DNA from: Burkholderia glumae LMG 2196 = ATCC 33617
GTDB taxonomy: Bacteria; Pseudomonadota; Gammaproteobacteria; Burkholderiales; Burkholderiaceae
Reading direction: 5' to 3'
DNA length: 64,000 bases
Assembly: GCF_000960995.1 (NCBI RefSeq)
Contig: NZ_CP009435.1
Location: 310,001 to 374,000, forward strand
The translations under genes were made by a program, and so were the position numbers. The first letter of the stretch is position 1, and every line of letters begins with the position of its first letter. A model generated the notes under the pieces. The model saw only the letters and a list, made by a program, of their open reading frames with translations, had not been told where the DNA came from and did not search any database. Shown piece after piece: positions 1 to 7,450 of this stretch.

Positions 1-1996
1 ACACGCTCTTTTCGCCGTTCGACAAGAACAGCAGCCGCCACGTGAGAACCGGCTTTGCCGAGCCGCTACGCGACGCACGGGCCTTGCCCGACTCGTTGGC
101 AAGCATGTAGATGACATCGCCAACCAGACGCGGCTCGACCTGCCCGATTTCATCGAGGATCAGCAGCGCGTCGCTATGCTGCGTCGCGACAGCTTCGAGC
201 GCGTTGTCGGTCGCCTTCCAGCTCCGCACGTAGTCCGGCGAGCCGAACACGGACGCGGCGATGACGCCGCCCGTCGACTTGCCTTTGGATGTGGTGCCGA
301 GCAGGTGAAAGCCGCCCGACTGAAGCCCGGAGAAGTGCAGCAACGGACCAGCGAAGGCGGTAGCGACGCAGAACAGCAGCCGGCTATTGCCGACGCAGTA
401 GGCCGCGACCTCGCGCTGCCAGTCGTCCAGCGTGCCGCGCTCCTTGAACTGGCTCTGGATCGGCGTGTCGGCCTGATAGATCAGCGACTCTTTGCCGGTG
501 CCGATCACGCGATCGGGCAGCACGAACGCGCCGTGATGCCAGCCGACGCGCGGCACGCAGCGCACGCGCTCGTCCGGCTGCGCCATCTGCACATAGTTCG
601 CTATCTGCGTGCGGGCGATCTGCGTCACGCCAAGCTTCACGCCCATATCGAGCAACATGCGGCGCAGCTCTGTACCGTCGCCGGCAAAGAGGCCGGCCGG
701 CACCGCCCATCGTTTCAGGATGCCGTCGCGGTCCGTGAATTCGAGCAGGTAGCCCCACTCGCTGTTCATCTCGTTTCGCGTCTCCGCAATCACGTCGATC
801 CGCGTGCTGACCCAATGCGGCGGGAGCGGGTCGCCTTGATTGTTGAAGCCGTGAAACCACACGCCCTTGTCGTCGACGACGAACCGCGACTTGCCGTCCT
901 GCGCGCGGGCCGTTTTCGGGCGCTTGGCGGGCTTCGTGGCGGCTGGAGCGGCCTTGCCCTTGCCAGCGTCAGCCGAGCCGGCCGGCGCGAGCGTAGCCTG
1001 CACGGCGGCGGCCACCGCCTCCGGGCCGACGTGCGCAGCCAGGTCGTTGAAGTCCGTCCCGGCCGCTGGACGGTTCGGACCGAAGTCCGGCACCGCGACG
1101 ATGCCGGCGACGGCTTCGGCCGCCGCGCGAGCCTTCGTCACGCCCGGATTGCCCTTCGTCGTGTGGTCGTCGTCGGCGCACACGACGATGCGGGTGTCCG
1201 GATACTGGCCGCGTAGCGCCGTCGCGACCGCGTGCAGGTTGCCGGCGTCGAACGCGACGGCGGCCGGGCAGCCCGTCGCGGCCGCGAGCGTCGCGCACGT
1301 GGCGTAACCCTCGCCAATCAGCAGCGTGGACGGCGCGGAAGATAGCGGACCGCCGATCAACGAGAAGCAGCCCGCCTTGCGGCCGTTCGGCAGATAGCGT
1401 TTCTGGCCGTCCGTGAGGACGAACTCCAGCGTCCACAGCTTGCCGTCCGCGTCACGGGCCGGGATGACGAGGGCGCCGTCGCACGCGGCCGTGCCGATGC
1501 ACAAGCCGCCGCGATAGACGCGCAGCGCGTCGACCGGGATGCGCTTGCGAACGAGATACGGGTGATCGGCCGGCGCAGGGTCGGCCGCCGACCAGATCGA
1601 TTCCGCGAGCGCCGACGCGGCTTGCTGCTTCTCGGTCAGTTCGGCCAGCTCGGCCGCTTCGCGGGCCGCGCGCTCGGCTTTCTGCCGCTCGCGCTCCGCT
1701 GGATCGACCGGTTTCGCCCGATGCGCGCGCGGATCGAAGCCGCCGACCTTGGCGAGATGAAACAGCGTGTTGATGGTGATCTTGCCGCCCTTGAACGACT
1801 TCCACACATCCCGCGCGTCCTTGCCGTTGTAGTTCTGCGCGCCTTGGCTCCATTCGTTCCAGAGGGCAAAGCCCTCCTCGCCGAACTCGGCCTTGAGCGC
1901 CATCCCCACCTGACGCCACGTGTCGCGGTCGTCGGGCAGAACATAGCCGAGCGCGACTCTCGCCCGCTCGAATTCCGACATGGGTGCGTTACTCAT
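1..1996 (-). CDS. Toprim/DUF927 primase-helicase (P4 alpha-like), 3' end outside the window
   Basis: Likely replication protein of the island; 665 residues are visible and the frame runs off the left edge. The start at 1996 reads MSNAPMSEFERARVALGYVL, with an in-frame ATG at 1981 as an alternative. Residues 8-75 (DDRDTWRQVGMALK, WSQGAQNYNGKD, W-SF) look like a PriCT_2 primase domain. Residues about 220-300 form a Toprim fold with the acidic motifs LIGEGYATC and VVCADDDH. A long DUF927 region follows with a Walker A-like GTTSKGKST near residue 572 and a Walker B-like LLILDEIG near 610. Such proteins combine priming and helicase activity at a phage or plasmid origin. It is the last visible gene of the leftward early operon, preceded by an untranslated gap of about 110 bases. 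Confidence 0.85.
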   Translation of the reverse strand, partial: MSNAPMSEFERARVALGYVLPDDRDTWRQVGMALKAEFGEEGFALWNEWSQGAQNYNGKDARDVWKSFKGGKITINTLFHLAKVGGFDPRAHRAKPVDPAERERQKAERAAREAAELAELTEKQQAASALAESIWSAADPAPADHPYLVRKRIPVDALRVYRGGLCIGTAACDGALVIPARDADGKLWTLEFVLTDGQKRYLPNGRKAGCFSLIGGPLSSAPSTLLIGEGYATCATLAAATGCPAAVAFDAGNLHAVATALRGQYPDTRIVVCADDDHTTKGNPGVTKARAAAEAVAGIVAVPDFGPNRPAAGTDFNDLAAHVGPEAVAAAVQATLAPAGSADAGKGKAAPAATKPAKRPKTARAQDGKSRFVVDDKGVWFHGFNNQGDPLPPHWVSTRIDVIAETRNEMNSEWGYLLEFTDRDGILKRWAVPAGLFAGDGTELRRMLLDMGVKLGVTQIARTQIANYVQMAQPDERVRCVPRVGWHHGAFVLPDRVIGTGKESLIYQADTPIQSQFKERGTLDDWQREVAAYCVGNSRLLFCVATAFAGPLLHFSGLQSGGFHLLGTTSKGKSTGGVIAASVFGSPDYVRSWKATDNALEAVATQHSDALLILDEIGQVEPRLVGDVIYMLANESGKARASRSGSAKPVLTWRLLFLSNGEKSV

Positions 1997-2108
1997 AGAT
2001 TCCCGCTGGACGCGCGTCGGTCGACTCCCGATTAGTAGTCCATATCGGGCAAGCACCGACTCGACGCACGAAGAATTGAATGATGCGACGATGCCTAGCG
2101 GCGGAGTG

Positions 2109-2435
2109 TCAGCCGGCCGCGCGAGGCACCGACAGAACGGCCCCGCCGGCCGTGACGTCGTTGCTGTAGACGTAGCGGCCGAGCCGCGACTCGCCAAGGG
2201 CGTCGTTCGCCGCCTCCAGCGCCGCGCCGATCGAAGGGAGGGACGCGCGAAACAGGCTCAGCACAAGCCAGTAGTCGTCATCGGACATGGCCTTGTCGGC
2301 CGCCCAATGCAGGCTGTCCAGCAGCTCCATTGCATCGCTGATCCGCGTGCCGATGCGGTAGTGATCGGGCCGATTCACCTCGGCCACGAAGTGCGACGCG
2401 AGCGGTTGCACGGCATTCTTGTTCGTCTTTGCCAT
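2109..2435 (-). CDS. Small hypothetical protein of the P4-like early operon
   Basis: This 108-residue protein matches no family I recognise. It starts MAKTNKNAVQPLASHFVAEV, and the body is a soluble, mostly helical sequence (RISDAMELLDSLHWAADKAM). A GAGGGG ribosome site lies 6 bases before the ATG and overlaps the stop codon region of the upstream gene, so translation is probably coupled. It sits just before the large primase gene, the position where P4-like elements carry short poorly conserved replication-module genes. Function unknown; confidence is in its being a real gene rather than in any role. Confidence 0.7.
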   Translation of the reverse strand: MAKTNKNAVQPLASHFVAEVNRPDHYRIGTRISDAMELLDSLHWAADKAMSDDDYWLVLSLFRASLPSIGAALEAANDALGESRLGRYVYSNDVTAGGAVLSVPRAAG

Positions 2436-2444
2436 GGCCGCCCC

Positions 2445-2792
2445 TCAGTGCGTCGTGCGCGGTTCGCGCGTGACGAGGCCGAGCGCGGCGAACAGGTGCT
2501 GTTGCACCCGCCCCATCAGGCCGGCCGCGAACGCTTGGCGGCTGATCGTCAGGCGGTGCGCGTCGACGTCGCCTGCGTCCTGCATGGCGGCTTCCATGCC
2601 GCGCGCGAACGCGCCGGCTTGATGGGCCGCGTAGTCGTGCAGCCGCACGTCACCTTTCAGGTCGAGCCACGCGTCAGCGCAGATCGCGCCAAGGTCGACG
2701 GCGAATTGCAGCTCGATCGGAGCGCCGGTATCGAGTGGCGGCGCATTGTCGAATCCGTTGATAACCGCGGTTCGGATGCGCTGATCAGTCAT
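2445..2792 (-). CDS. Small hypothetical protein of the P4-like early operon
   Basis: Encodes 115 residues from the ATG at 2792 (MTDQRIRTAVINGFDNAPPL). The longer upstream reading of this frame is only overlap with the previous gene. A strong GGAGGT ribosome site lies inside the end of the preceding gene, and the two genes overlap by 8 bases, so translation is coupled. The sequence is acidic to neutral with helical stretches (QAGAFARGMEAAMQDAGD) and no signal peptide or membrane segment. I recognise no domain. Its place between the CI-type RNA and the primase suggests a replication or host-takeover accessory role, which is inference only. Confidence 0.7.
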   Translation of the reverse strand: MTDQRIRTAVINGFDNAPPLDTGAPIELQFAVDLGAICADAWLDLKGDVRLHDYAAHQAGAFARGMEAAMQDAGDVDAHRLTISRQAFAAGLMGRVQQHLFAALGLVTREPRTTH

Positions 2793-2997
2793 GGCACACC
2801 TCCGGCTGCGCGGTACGGCGCATTTCGGCCGAGTACCGGCTCGCAACGCCTTGCCCCATGTCGACGAGCGAGCGCTCGTAGGTGTCCTCCGGAAGATGCG
2901 CACGGACGGCATCGAACAGCGCTTCGAGATGGGCGAACTGATGGGCCGCACACATGGCGATCATCTTGACTTCGTTCGGCAGGCGGAATTCAGACAT
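2785..2997 (-). CDS. Very small hypothetical protein, early operon
   Basis: A 70-residue protein starting MSEFRLPNEVKMIAMCAAHQ and ending in EVCHD. It overlaps the next gene by 8 bases and the previous one by 8 bases, each time with a GGAGGT ribosome site embedded in the end of the upstream gene. The sequence is hydrophilic with one possible helix (QFAHLEALFDAVRAHL). No domain is recognised. The start at 2997 is chosen because of the perfect ribosome site 6 bases upstream; a longer reading to 3792 runs through the leader RNA region and is not credible. Confidence 0.65.
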   Translation of the reverse strand: MSEFRLPNEVKMIAMCAAHQFAHLEALFDAVRAHLPEDTYERSLVDMGQGVASRYSAEMRRTAQPEVCHD

Positions 2998-3292
2998 GGC
3001 GCACCTCCAGGATCGACGCGAGGAGTTGCCGGACGTCGATCGTGCAATCCTGCTCCGCTTCGCCGCGAATCGGTGTGAGGTTCCAGTCGTGGACGGCAGC
3101 ATGCGTGAATTCGCCGAACCGCCGATCGTAGGCGCTGCGCCCCGCAACGGGGCCGCCCAAGATCCGCACGCGCCAATCGTGATCGGGCGTCGGGGAAGCC
3201 GATGCCACCTCAACCAGCATGCCAATGCGTGAGCGCGCATCGCATTGCGTGACGATCGCCAGATCGCCGATCTTGCAGCGCAGCTCAGCCAT
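2990..3292 (-). CDS. Small hypothetical protein, early operon
   Basis: A 100-residue protein starting MAELRCKIGDLAIVTQCDAR. The N-terminal half looks like a small beta-barrel of the kind seen in several phage proteins (KIGDLAIV, GMLVEVAS, WRVRILGGPVAG), and it ends in EVRHV. It overlaps both neighbours by 8 bases with GGAGGT ribosome sites inside the coding ends. No family is assigned. An open frame continues upstream to 4066 through the CI-like RNA and the preceding gene, but the strong ribosome site fixes the start at 3292. Confidence 0.7.
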   Translation of the reverse strand: MAELRCKIGDLAIVTQCDARSRIGMLVEVASASPTPDHDWRVRILGGPVAGRSAYDRRFGEFTHAAVHDWNLTPIRGEAEQDCTIDVRQLLASILEVRHV

Positions 3293-3461
3293 GGCGTACC
3301 TCCGCACGAACGAGCGCCGCGATCGCTGCCAGTGCCGCGCCGGTTGCATCGAGGGCGTCTTGATACGTGCTGGCGGTTGCCGCGTCGCGCAGTGCTGCGC
3401 GGACGATGGATTGAATGAGGTGGGATTGCTGCCCGGTACGGGCGTGTTTGGACTGGCGCAT
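3285..3461 (-). CDS. First small gene after the CI-like RNA (kil/eta position)
   Basis: Encodes 58 residues (MRQSKHARTGQQSHLIQSIV to EVRHG) from an ATG at 3461 preceded by AAGGAGGT, the best ribosome site of the block. It is Ala-rich and helical (YQDALDATGAALAAIAALVR). In phage P4 the first genes after the CI RNA are the small eta and kil genes, so position suggests a similar early gene, but no sequence relationship is claimed. It overlaps the next gene by 8 bases. Its ribosome site lies about 170 bases downstream of the CI-like terminator, so expression should depend on read-through of that terminator. Confidence 0.65.
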   Translation of the reverse strand: MRQSKHARTGQQSHLIQSIVRAALRDAATASTYQDALDATGAALAAIAALVRAEVRHG

Positions 3462-3627
3462 TGAATGCGACCTCCTTGGACGGGTGAACCCCGCTCCCCA
3501 CTGCAAATTGGGGTGGGCGGGCAGACGGCAGGGTTTGCAGACCGGCGTCCAAGGGAACCGGCAGGCCGAAGCCTCCCCACCGTCGCCCACCCATTGATCG
3601 TAGAGGCGCGCGAAGGCACACGGACGT

Positions 3628-3650
3628 AAAAAAACCGCACTGCGGCGGTC
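3628..3650 (-). terminator. Terminator at the end of the CI-like RNA
   Basis: Minus-strand stem ACCGC/GCGGT with a 6-base loop followed directly by T7. It lies between the promoter and all early-operon genes, so it can act as the immunity terminator. Confidence 0.6.
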
Positions 3651-3703
3651 GTCCGCCTTGGAACTGTCGGGCTGCAAATCCCGGTCGCTGTTGTCTCAGC
3701 GAC
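3628..3703 (-). ncRNA. P4 CI-like antisense immunity RNA (predicted)
   Basis: The predicted RNA is about 76 bases and ends at the T-run 3628-3634. It opens with a perfect 7-bp stem GTCGCTG/CAGCGAC (3684-3703). A second hairpin follows with stem CGGG/CCCG and loop ATTTGCAG (about 3669-3683). It ends in the stem ACCGC/GCGGT followed by seven T. The loop TTTGCAG (3672-3678) is complementary to CTGCAAA at 3534-3540 downstream in the same transcript, with further GGG/CCC pairing on one side. In P4 the CI RNA (about 69 nt) causes premature termination through pairing of this kind. No experiment supports it here. Confidence 0.55.
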
Positions 3704-3709
3704 GCGCAC

Positions 3710-3738
3710 AGGATACCGCGCGATGCTGGACGACGCAA
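3710..3738 (-). promoter_or_regulatory. Promoter of the CI-like RNA and early operon (PLE-like)
   Basis: On the minus strand a -35 box TTGCGT (3733-3738) and a -10 box TATCCT (3710-3715) are separated by exactly 17 bases. Transcription would start near 3703, at the first arm of a perfect 7-bp hairpin. Position and role correspond to the P4 PLE promoter; assignment by analogy. Confidence 0.55.
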
Positions 3739-3791
3739 ATCGCAACGCCCTCGCCGTGTATTGCCTAGTGCAAAGCGACTTTGGGCGAGCA

Positions 3792-4316
3792 TCAGGCGGC
3801 CTCCCCCTTGAGCACGGCAGTCGCCAGCTTGAGCTGTTCGATATCCAGTCGCGAGCTGCCCTGCGCCAGTGATTGGCCGAGCGCGACGCCCCGCAGCAGG
3901 GCGCTAACTTGCAAACGGCGCGTCCCGTCCGTGCACTGCGCATCGATGTCGTTGTAAAGCGCACGATAGGCTTGCCGCAGTTGTCGATACTGTCGACGAC
4001 GATAGTTCGCCGAGTCCTGTTCAGCAGCGGCAATCGCCTGGACGAACTTGTCGCAGGCGGTTCCAAGTTGCTTTGTCGTCAGACGCGGGGCTTCAAGCGC
4101 GAGCGTCGAGGCGAGCGTGACGGCGATCGCTACGAGCTTCCCTGCGTCATCGCCACGATTCCAGAAGCAACTCTCGATGTCATCGAGGATCCCTGCGAGC
4201 TTGCGGAGGCGGGCGTCGCGGCAACGCACGAGCGCGGCGTCGCGCGCCGTGACGGCCGCGCCCATCGCGCGACCATACGGGCCGCCGCGATCGATCATAA
4301 GGGAGGGCGCGCTCAT
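3792..4316 (-). CDS. Hypothetical protein between AlpA and the CI-like RNA
   Basis: A 174-residue protein of unknown function starting MSAPSLMIDRGGPYGRAMGA. It is strongly helical throughout (DARLRKLAGILDDIESCFW, FVQAIAAAEQDSANYRRRQY) with no membrane segment or signal peptide. It overlaps the upstream AlpA-like gene by 4 bases (ATGA), so the two are co-translated and probably form a separate transcript from the early operon that starts 80 bases downstream. Similar helical proteins of unknown role sit next to AlpA in many P4-like islands; I do not assign a family. Confidence 0.75.
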   Translation of the reverse strand: MSAPSLMIDRGGPYGRAMGAAVTARDAALVRCRDARLRKLAGILDDIESCFWNRGDDAGKLVAIAVTLASTLALEAPRLTTKQLGTACDKFVQAIAAAEQDSANYRRRQYRQLRQAYRALYNDIDAQCTDGTRRLQVSALLRGVALGQSLAQGSSRLDIEQLKLATAVLKGEAA

Positions 4317-4504
4317 GCTTGCTCCCGCGTCGATTGGCGGGATTCGACCCAGTTCTGGACGTCTTGCGCGCGCCAGCCGACGCTCCTGGCCCCTAACTGG
4401 ACCGGCGCTGGAAACTTGCCTTCACGAATCCAGCGATACAGCGTCGTTTTCTTGACGCCGACGCAATCCAGCACACCAATAAGTCGAAGAATCTTAAGAG
4501 CCAT
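4313..4504 (-). CDS. alpA: AlpA/Vis-family DNA-binding regulator
   Basis: A 63-residue MerR-like winged-helix protein: MALKILRLIGVLDCVGVKKT, TTLYRWIREGKFPAPVQLG, SVGWRAQDVQNWVESR. The pattern of a helix-turn-helix followed by W-(I/V)-x-(E/D)-G-x-FP-x-P-x-x-L and a C-terminal W-x-x-x-(D/E)-(I/V)-x-x-W(V) is diagnostic of the AlpA/Vis excisionase family. In P4 the related Vis protein represses late transcription and acts as excisionase by binding sites in attP. The gene overlaps the next one by 4 bases. A 32-bp perfect palindrome about 100 bases upstream of its start is a candidate operator. The start at 4504 gives the usual family length. Confidence 0.9.
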   Translation of the reverse strand: MALKILRLIGVLDCVGVKKTTLYRWIREGKFPAPVQLGARSVGWRAQDVQNWVESRQSTREQA

Positions 4505-4605
4505 TTTCTGTTCAGAAATGGCCTGTTCCGCAAGAAGGAGGAAAGCGGCGGCAATAAACCACGCCGTACTATCAAAGTACGGGCGCAATGAAGTTCGGGG
4601 GAGAC

Positions 4606-4637
4606 GCGCAAAGTAACTTTGCAAAGTTACTTTGCGC
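4606..4637. repeat. 32-bp perfect palindrome upstream of alpA
   Basis: Arms GCGCAAAGTAACTTT and its exact complement are separated by GC. A 13-bp part of the arm (GCAAAGTAACTTT) recurs at 12256-12268 near the island's right end. Probable binding site of AlpA or another element-encoded protein. Confidence 0.75.
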
Positions 4638-4802
4638 GGCGCGCCGCGCGCGGTATCATTCGTCCTAACAAGAGCTATGCGTTTCCTAGGCGCGGTGGCT
4701 CTTGTGGTTCCTCCAATTATGGAACAGGCAGCCAAGCCAAAAATCGCCGGCGGGATGTGTTGGTAGCACACCCCCGGCACCCTCTCGTCAGCGCGACGAA
4801 AT

Positions 4803-4821
4803 ATGCTCAACGATTGAGCAT
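4803..4821. repeat. Perfect 8-3-8 inverted repeat
   Basis: ATGCTCAA and TTGAGCAT flank CGA. There is no T-run beside it, so it looks more like an operator than a terminator. Confidence 0.5.
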
Positions 4822-5048
4822 TCCCCGCCTTTTTCCTTGCATCGCCCACAGATTCCTAGAACCGTGTTCGATTAGGTGCTAACAAGTACCGCAATTATAT
4901 CGAAAGATCTGCCCCCACAAAAGATTTGTCTCGGATTATCTAAGACCGTAATACGTGGTGTCACTGTTCGACTACAAGCGGTCTGTCGTGATTGTGGGCC
5001 ACGTATTCGCTTTAGTCCTGATTGCGATCATTTAGCTCGACATATAGG

Positions 5049-5104
5049 GGAGTGATCACATAGCTTCAAAAAGTGCCATTCGTGGCCGGCAGCTATGTCA
5101 CTCC
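5049..5104. repeat. Imperfect inverted repeat beside the nuclease gene
   Basis: GGAGTGATCACATAGCT (5049-5065) and AGCTATGTCACTCC (5091-5104) are inverted copies except for a 3-base bulge. A perfect GC hairpin, CGGGCCGC/GCGGCCCG (5112-5133), follows. Confidence 0.45.
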
Positions 5105-5145
5105 TGTCGCACGGGCCGCAAGCGCGCGGCCCGCGTATCCGGCGC

Positions 5146-6969
5146 TTACAGCATCGCCCCAAGTCTGCGGAACCACCCCTCAACCTCTCGTGCGGGATCC
5201 CTTTCGGCCAGCCGCTCCGCAGTCATCATGGGAAATGCCTTATCCGCGAGGCGTAGCTTTGCTTTTTCATCGCCCATAACCCCATCGTACTGTTGCTTCG
5301 CAGAGAAGGCTTCAGCGAAAATCTTCGGGACAGACTTCCCGTCGGCGCCGGGCTGATCGACGACGACAATCTCGACGCCAAAAGCATCCTTGATCGCGTC
5401 CGCATGCAGATAGCATTCGATCTCGTGCTTGTTCGTTTGCACGGCCCAGGAGCCATCCGTGCGCAGGTTTACCTCAGCAACAGATTCCGCATACTTGGCC
5501 ACGTCGCTGTCGTAGATATGGACCTCGGGACGATTGAGCGACCGGAGATAATGTTGTGTGACCCAATGCTTGAGCGTTGAGCCACCGAGCAATACGAAGG
5601 CCACTCGGTCATCCGAAGCTAGGTTCGGCAGGGTTGGGTCGGTCAAATGTAACGCCCGACTGAGCGATTTAAAGGCGGCCACGTCTGTCGGTCCTTCGAC
5701 GCAAAGTAGGACTTTGACACGACTATCCGGCACGACACCGAGCGTTTCAGCCACCTGCCCGAATACGTCTGCGCCCTCCAGGATCACGGGTTGAAGAGCC
5801 GCGTCTCGCGTTACAAACCTGATACTGGCGGTAGGCAGATCCGACGCGAAGCCGGGGCTGTGCGTCGTGAGCAAAACCTGACATCCGGGCTCCAAAGCCA
5901 ACGTCTTGAATGACTCTATAAGGATGCGTTGGTTGTTCGGGTGCTGCGCCGTCTCGGGCTCCTCGATCGCGTAAATGATGCTCCTGCTGGTGCCGGCCTT
6001 CAACCTGCGCTCCGCTTCCGCCTTGAAAAAGGCAACCAAGACAAGGCGACGGACGCCGCTGCCGCGCTTGTTTAGCGGAATGCCGTCGTCGGTGTCCATG
6101 CCGACCGAAAACAACCCGGTCCACTTGGCTGCAGTCGGTGGCATGAATTGCGGCGTCAGCTCCTTGGCAAGGTTGGGGTCGATCGTCTTCAAAGCTTCGT
6201 GAGTGATCTTCGCAATTAGCTCGGCTTTCTCGCGAACCTTTTCCTGAATCCGGTTGATGTCGTCCTGCACTTCGGCGATGGCGGCTGCCACTGCTGCCCT
6301 CATCGGATTTTGTACCTCCCCGTCAGAATCGCGGCTGCTCCGATCGCTCTGAAACAGCGCATACATCGGCAAGTAGTTTTCGAGCTGATCCCAGATCCGT
6401 TTGCTATCTTCCTTCGGCTTGGTGACAGGAAGAGCCACTTCCTGCAGTTCGAGGTCTTTCGCCGCCGCCCACAAGGCCCGCCGCATACCTGGATTCCCTT
6501 TAAGCGCGGCATCGAGCTTCTGGTCTTTTACAAGCTTTTGAAGATCCTTTTCCTTCAGATCAAGAAGGTCTGCAACCCCGGTTGCCGTCGGGTGGTTCGC
6601 AAGGATATACACTTCGGCGGACGGCGTCTTCTTGCTGCAATCGAATACCTTTTGGATCTTCAGGGTGCCCCTGGTAGAGAGAAGGTATTCTGCTGCTAGA
6701 GTCGTCTCTGCCCCTGCGTCGAGGCTCAACTGGGATGGCAAATCAGAAAATTCGCAGGTGATAGAAACCAGGGGGGCGCCGCTGTAGATGTTCGCGTCAC
6801 CCTGCTCTATCTTGACAGTTTCGTTGTTGAAGAAGATCTCCAGCGCCTCGAGGACCGAGGACTTTCCTATGTCATTTTTCCCAACAAAAGTCGTCAGGTC
6901 CGCCATAGATACCGTGGTCTCTTCACGGTAGCAACGGAAGTTTTTTATCGAAACAGATTCCAGTCTCAT
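5146..6969 (-). CDS. OLD-family ATPase-TOPRIM nuclease
   Basis: A 607-residue protein starting MRLESVSIKNFRCYREETTV; the frame is open to 7149 but the ATG at 6969 has an AAGGAGAG ribosome site. The N-terminal ABC/SMC-type ATPase half shows Walker A FVGKNDIGKSSVLEAL (near residue 30), a signature-like RGSGVRRLVLVAF, Walker B YAIEEPETAQHP, and the His switch LLTTHSPGF. The C-terminal half is a TOPRIM nuclease: VLLCVEGPTDVAAF (catalytic Glu), IYDSDVAKY (DxD) and the HEIECYL element. This is the architecture of OLD proteins and of GajA of the Gabija defence system. No UvrD-type GajB lies next to it, so it is probably a stand-alone OLD. Its place in a satellite island suggests anti-phage cargo, which is inference. 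Confidence 0.88.
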   Translation of the reverse strand: MRLESVSIKNFRCYREETTVSMADLTTFVGKNDIGKSSVLEALEIFFNNETVKIEQGDANIYSGAPLVSITCEFSDLPSQLSLDAGAETTLAAEYLLSTRGTLKIQKVFDCSKKTPSAEVYILANHPTATGVADLLDLKEKDLQKLVKDQKLDAALKGNPGMRRALWAAAKDLELQEVALPVTKPKEDSKRIWDQLENYLPMYALFQSDRSSRDSDGEVQNPMRAAVAAAIAEVQDDINRIQEKVREKAELIAKITHEALKTIDPNLAKELTPQFMPPTAAKWTGLFSVGMDTDDGIPLNKRGSGVRRLVLVAFFKAEAERRLKAGTSRSIIYAIEEPETAQHPNNQRILIESFKTLALEPGCQVLLTTHSPGFASDLPTASIRFVTRDAALQPVILEGADVFGQVAETLGVVPDSRVKVLLCVEGPTDVAAFKSLSRALHLTDPTLPNLASDDRVAFVLLGGSTLKHWVTQHYLRSLNRPEVHIYDSDVAKYAESVAEVNLRTDGSWAVQTNKHEIECYLHADAIKDAFGVEIVVVDQPGADGKSVPKIFAEAFSAKQQYDGVMGDEKAKLRLADKAFPMMTAERLAERDPAREVEGWFRRLGAML

Positions 6970-7450
6970 CTCGCTCTCCTTATTTGTAGCCCGACAGTTC
7001 GAGCCGTCAAATATTACTCTGAGGTGGACGGCGGACCTCTGAGCGCAGCGAACAGAGTCTTGGCCGACGGTTGCCGGCAAAAAACACGCCTTCGCGGCCC
7101 AGTTCGAGGAGTGGTCACGTGGGATCCGAGAGCGGCGCGTAACGAGCATCCATATTCAATGCCGTATATTCCACAGCCGTGGATAACCACTTCGACAACG
7201 GGTTATCAGATAACGCATGGGACGGCTGGAGTTGCGGTCACGCAGAGGTGGGGGGAATTACAATGCAGCTCATAACGCCGCCCGAACAGGATCATTCAAA
7301 CACTACATGGCGATCGCGGAGTGGGCGCACCAAGACCTCAATCGACAAACGAAAGTCTTGGTGGCGCCAACGCTCAAGTTCGTGCGGTCGACGTCGTAGG
7401 TATCGTCTATAGCAACCGGAACCACCGAACGCCCGCATCAAGCCAACGCT
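6970..7450. other. Intergenic region between divergent cargo genes
   Basis: No credible gene in 480 bases. It should carry the back-to-back promoters of the OLD nuclease (leftward) and the DUF4365-TPR gene (rightward). A short dyad TTATC-A-GATAA lies near 7203-7215. I could not fix a good -35/-10 pair. Confidence 0.45.

Larger units (their letters stand above)
3462..3791 (-). other. Leader region carrying a CI-type immunity RNA
   Basis: This 330-base stretch holds no convincing protein gene. On the minus strand it carries a promoter, a 20-base hairpin at the presumed start, a short hairpin with loop ATTTGCAG, a terminator with seven T, and then two further segments matching or complementary to that loop. 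One frame through it gives a peptide with the flavour of the Ash/Icd-like family (FFYVRVPSRASTINGWA), a family often annotated over P4-type CI regions. I read this as coding-like sequence over an RNA element rather than a gene. Confidence 0.6.
4505..5145. other. AT-richer control region between alpA and the OLD nuclease gene
   Basis: No credible gene in this 640-base stretch. It holds a 32-bp palindrome (4606-4637), a second perfect dyad ATGCTCAA/TTGAGCAT (4803-4821), a long imperfect inverted repeat (5049-5065 with 5091-5104), and a GC-rich hairpin (5112-5133) just past the nuclease stop codon. The density of dyads suggests operators or replication/recombination sites of the element. Confidence 0.6.

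Noticed and set aside
176..1216. 346-codon plus-strand frame at the left edge
   Set aside because: Antisense shadow of the Toprim/DUF927 primase gene, which is open across the whole interval on the minus strand.
3285..3677. Ash/Icd-like protein frame over the CI region
   Set aside because: The sequence has the flavour of that family, but it lacks a good start and overlaps promoter, hairpins and terminator; better read as an RNA element.
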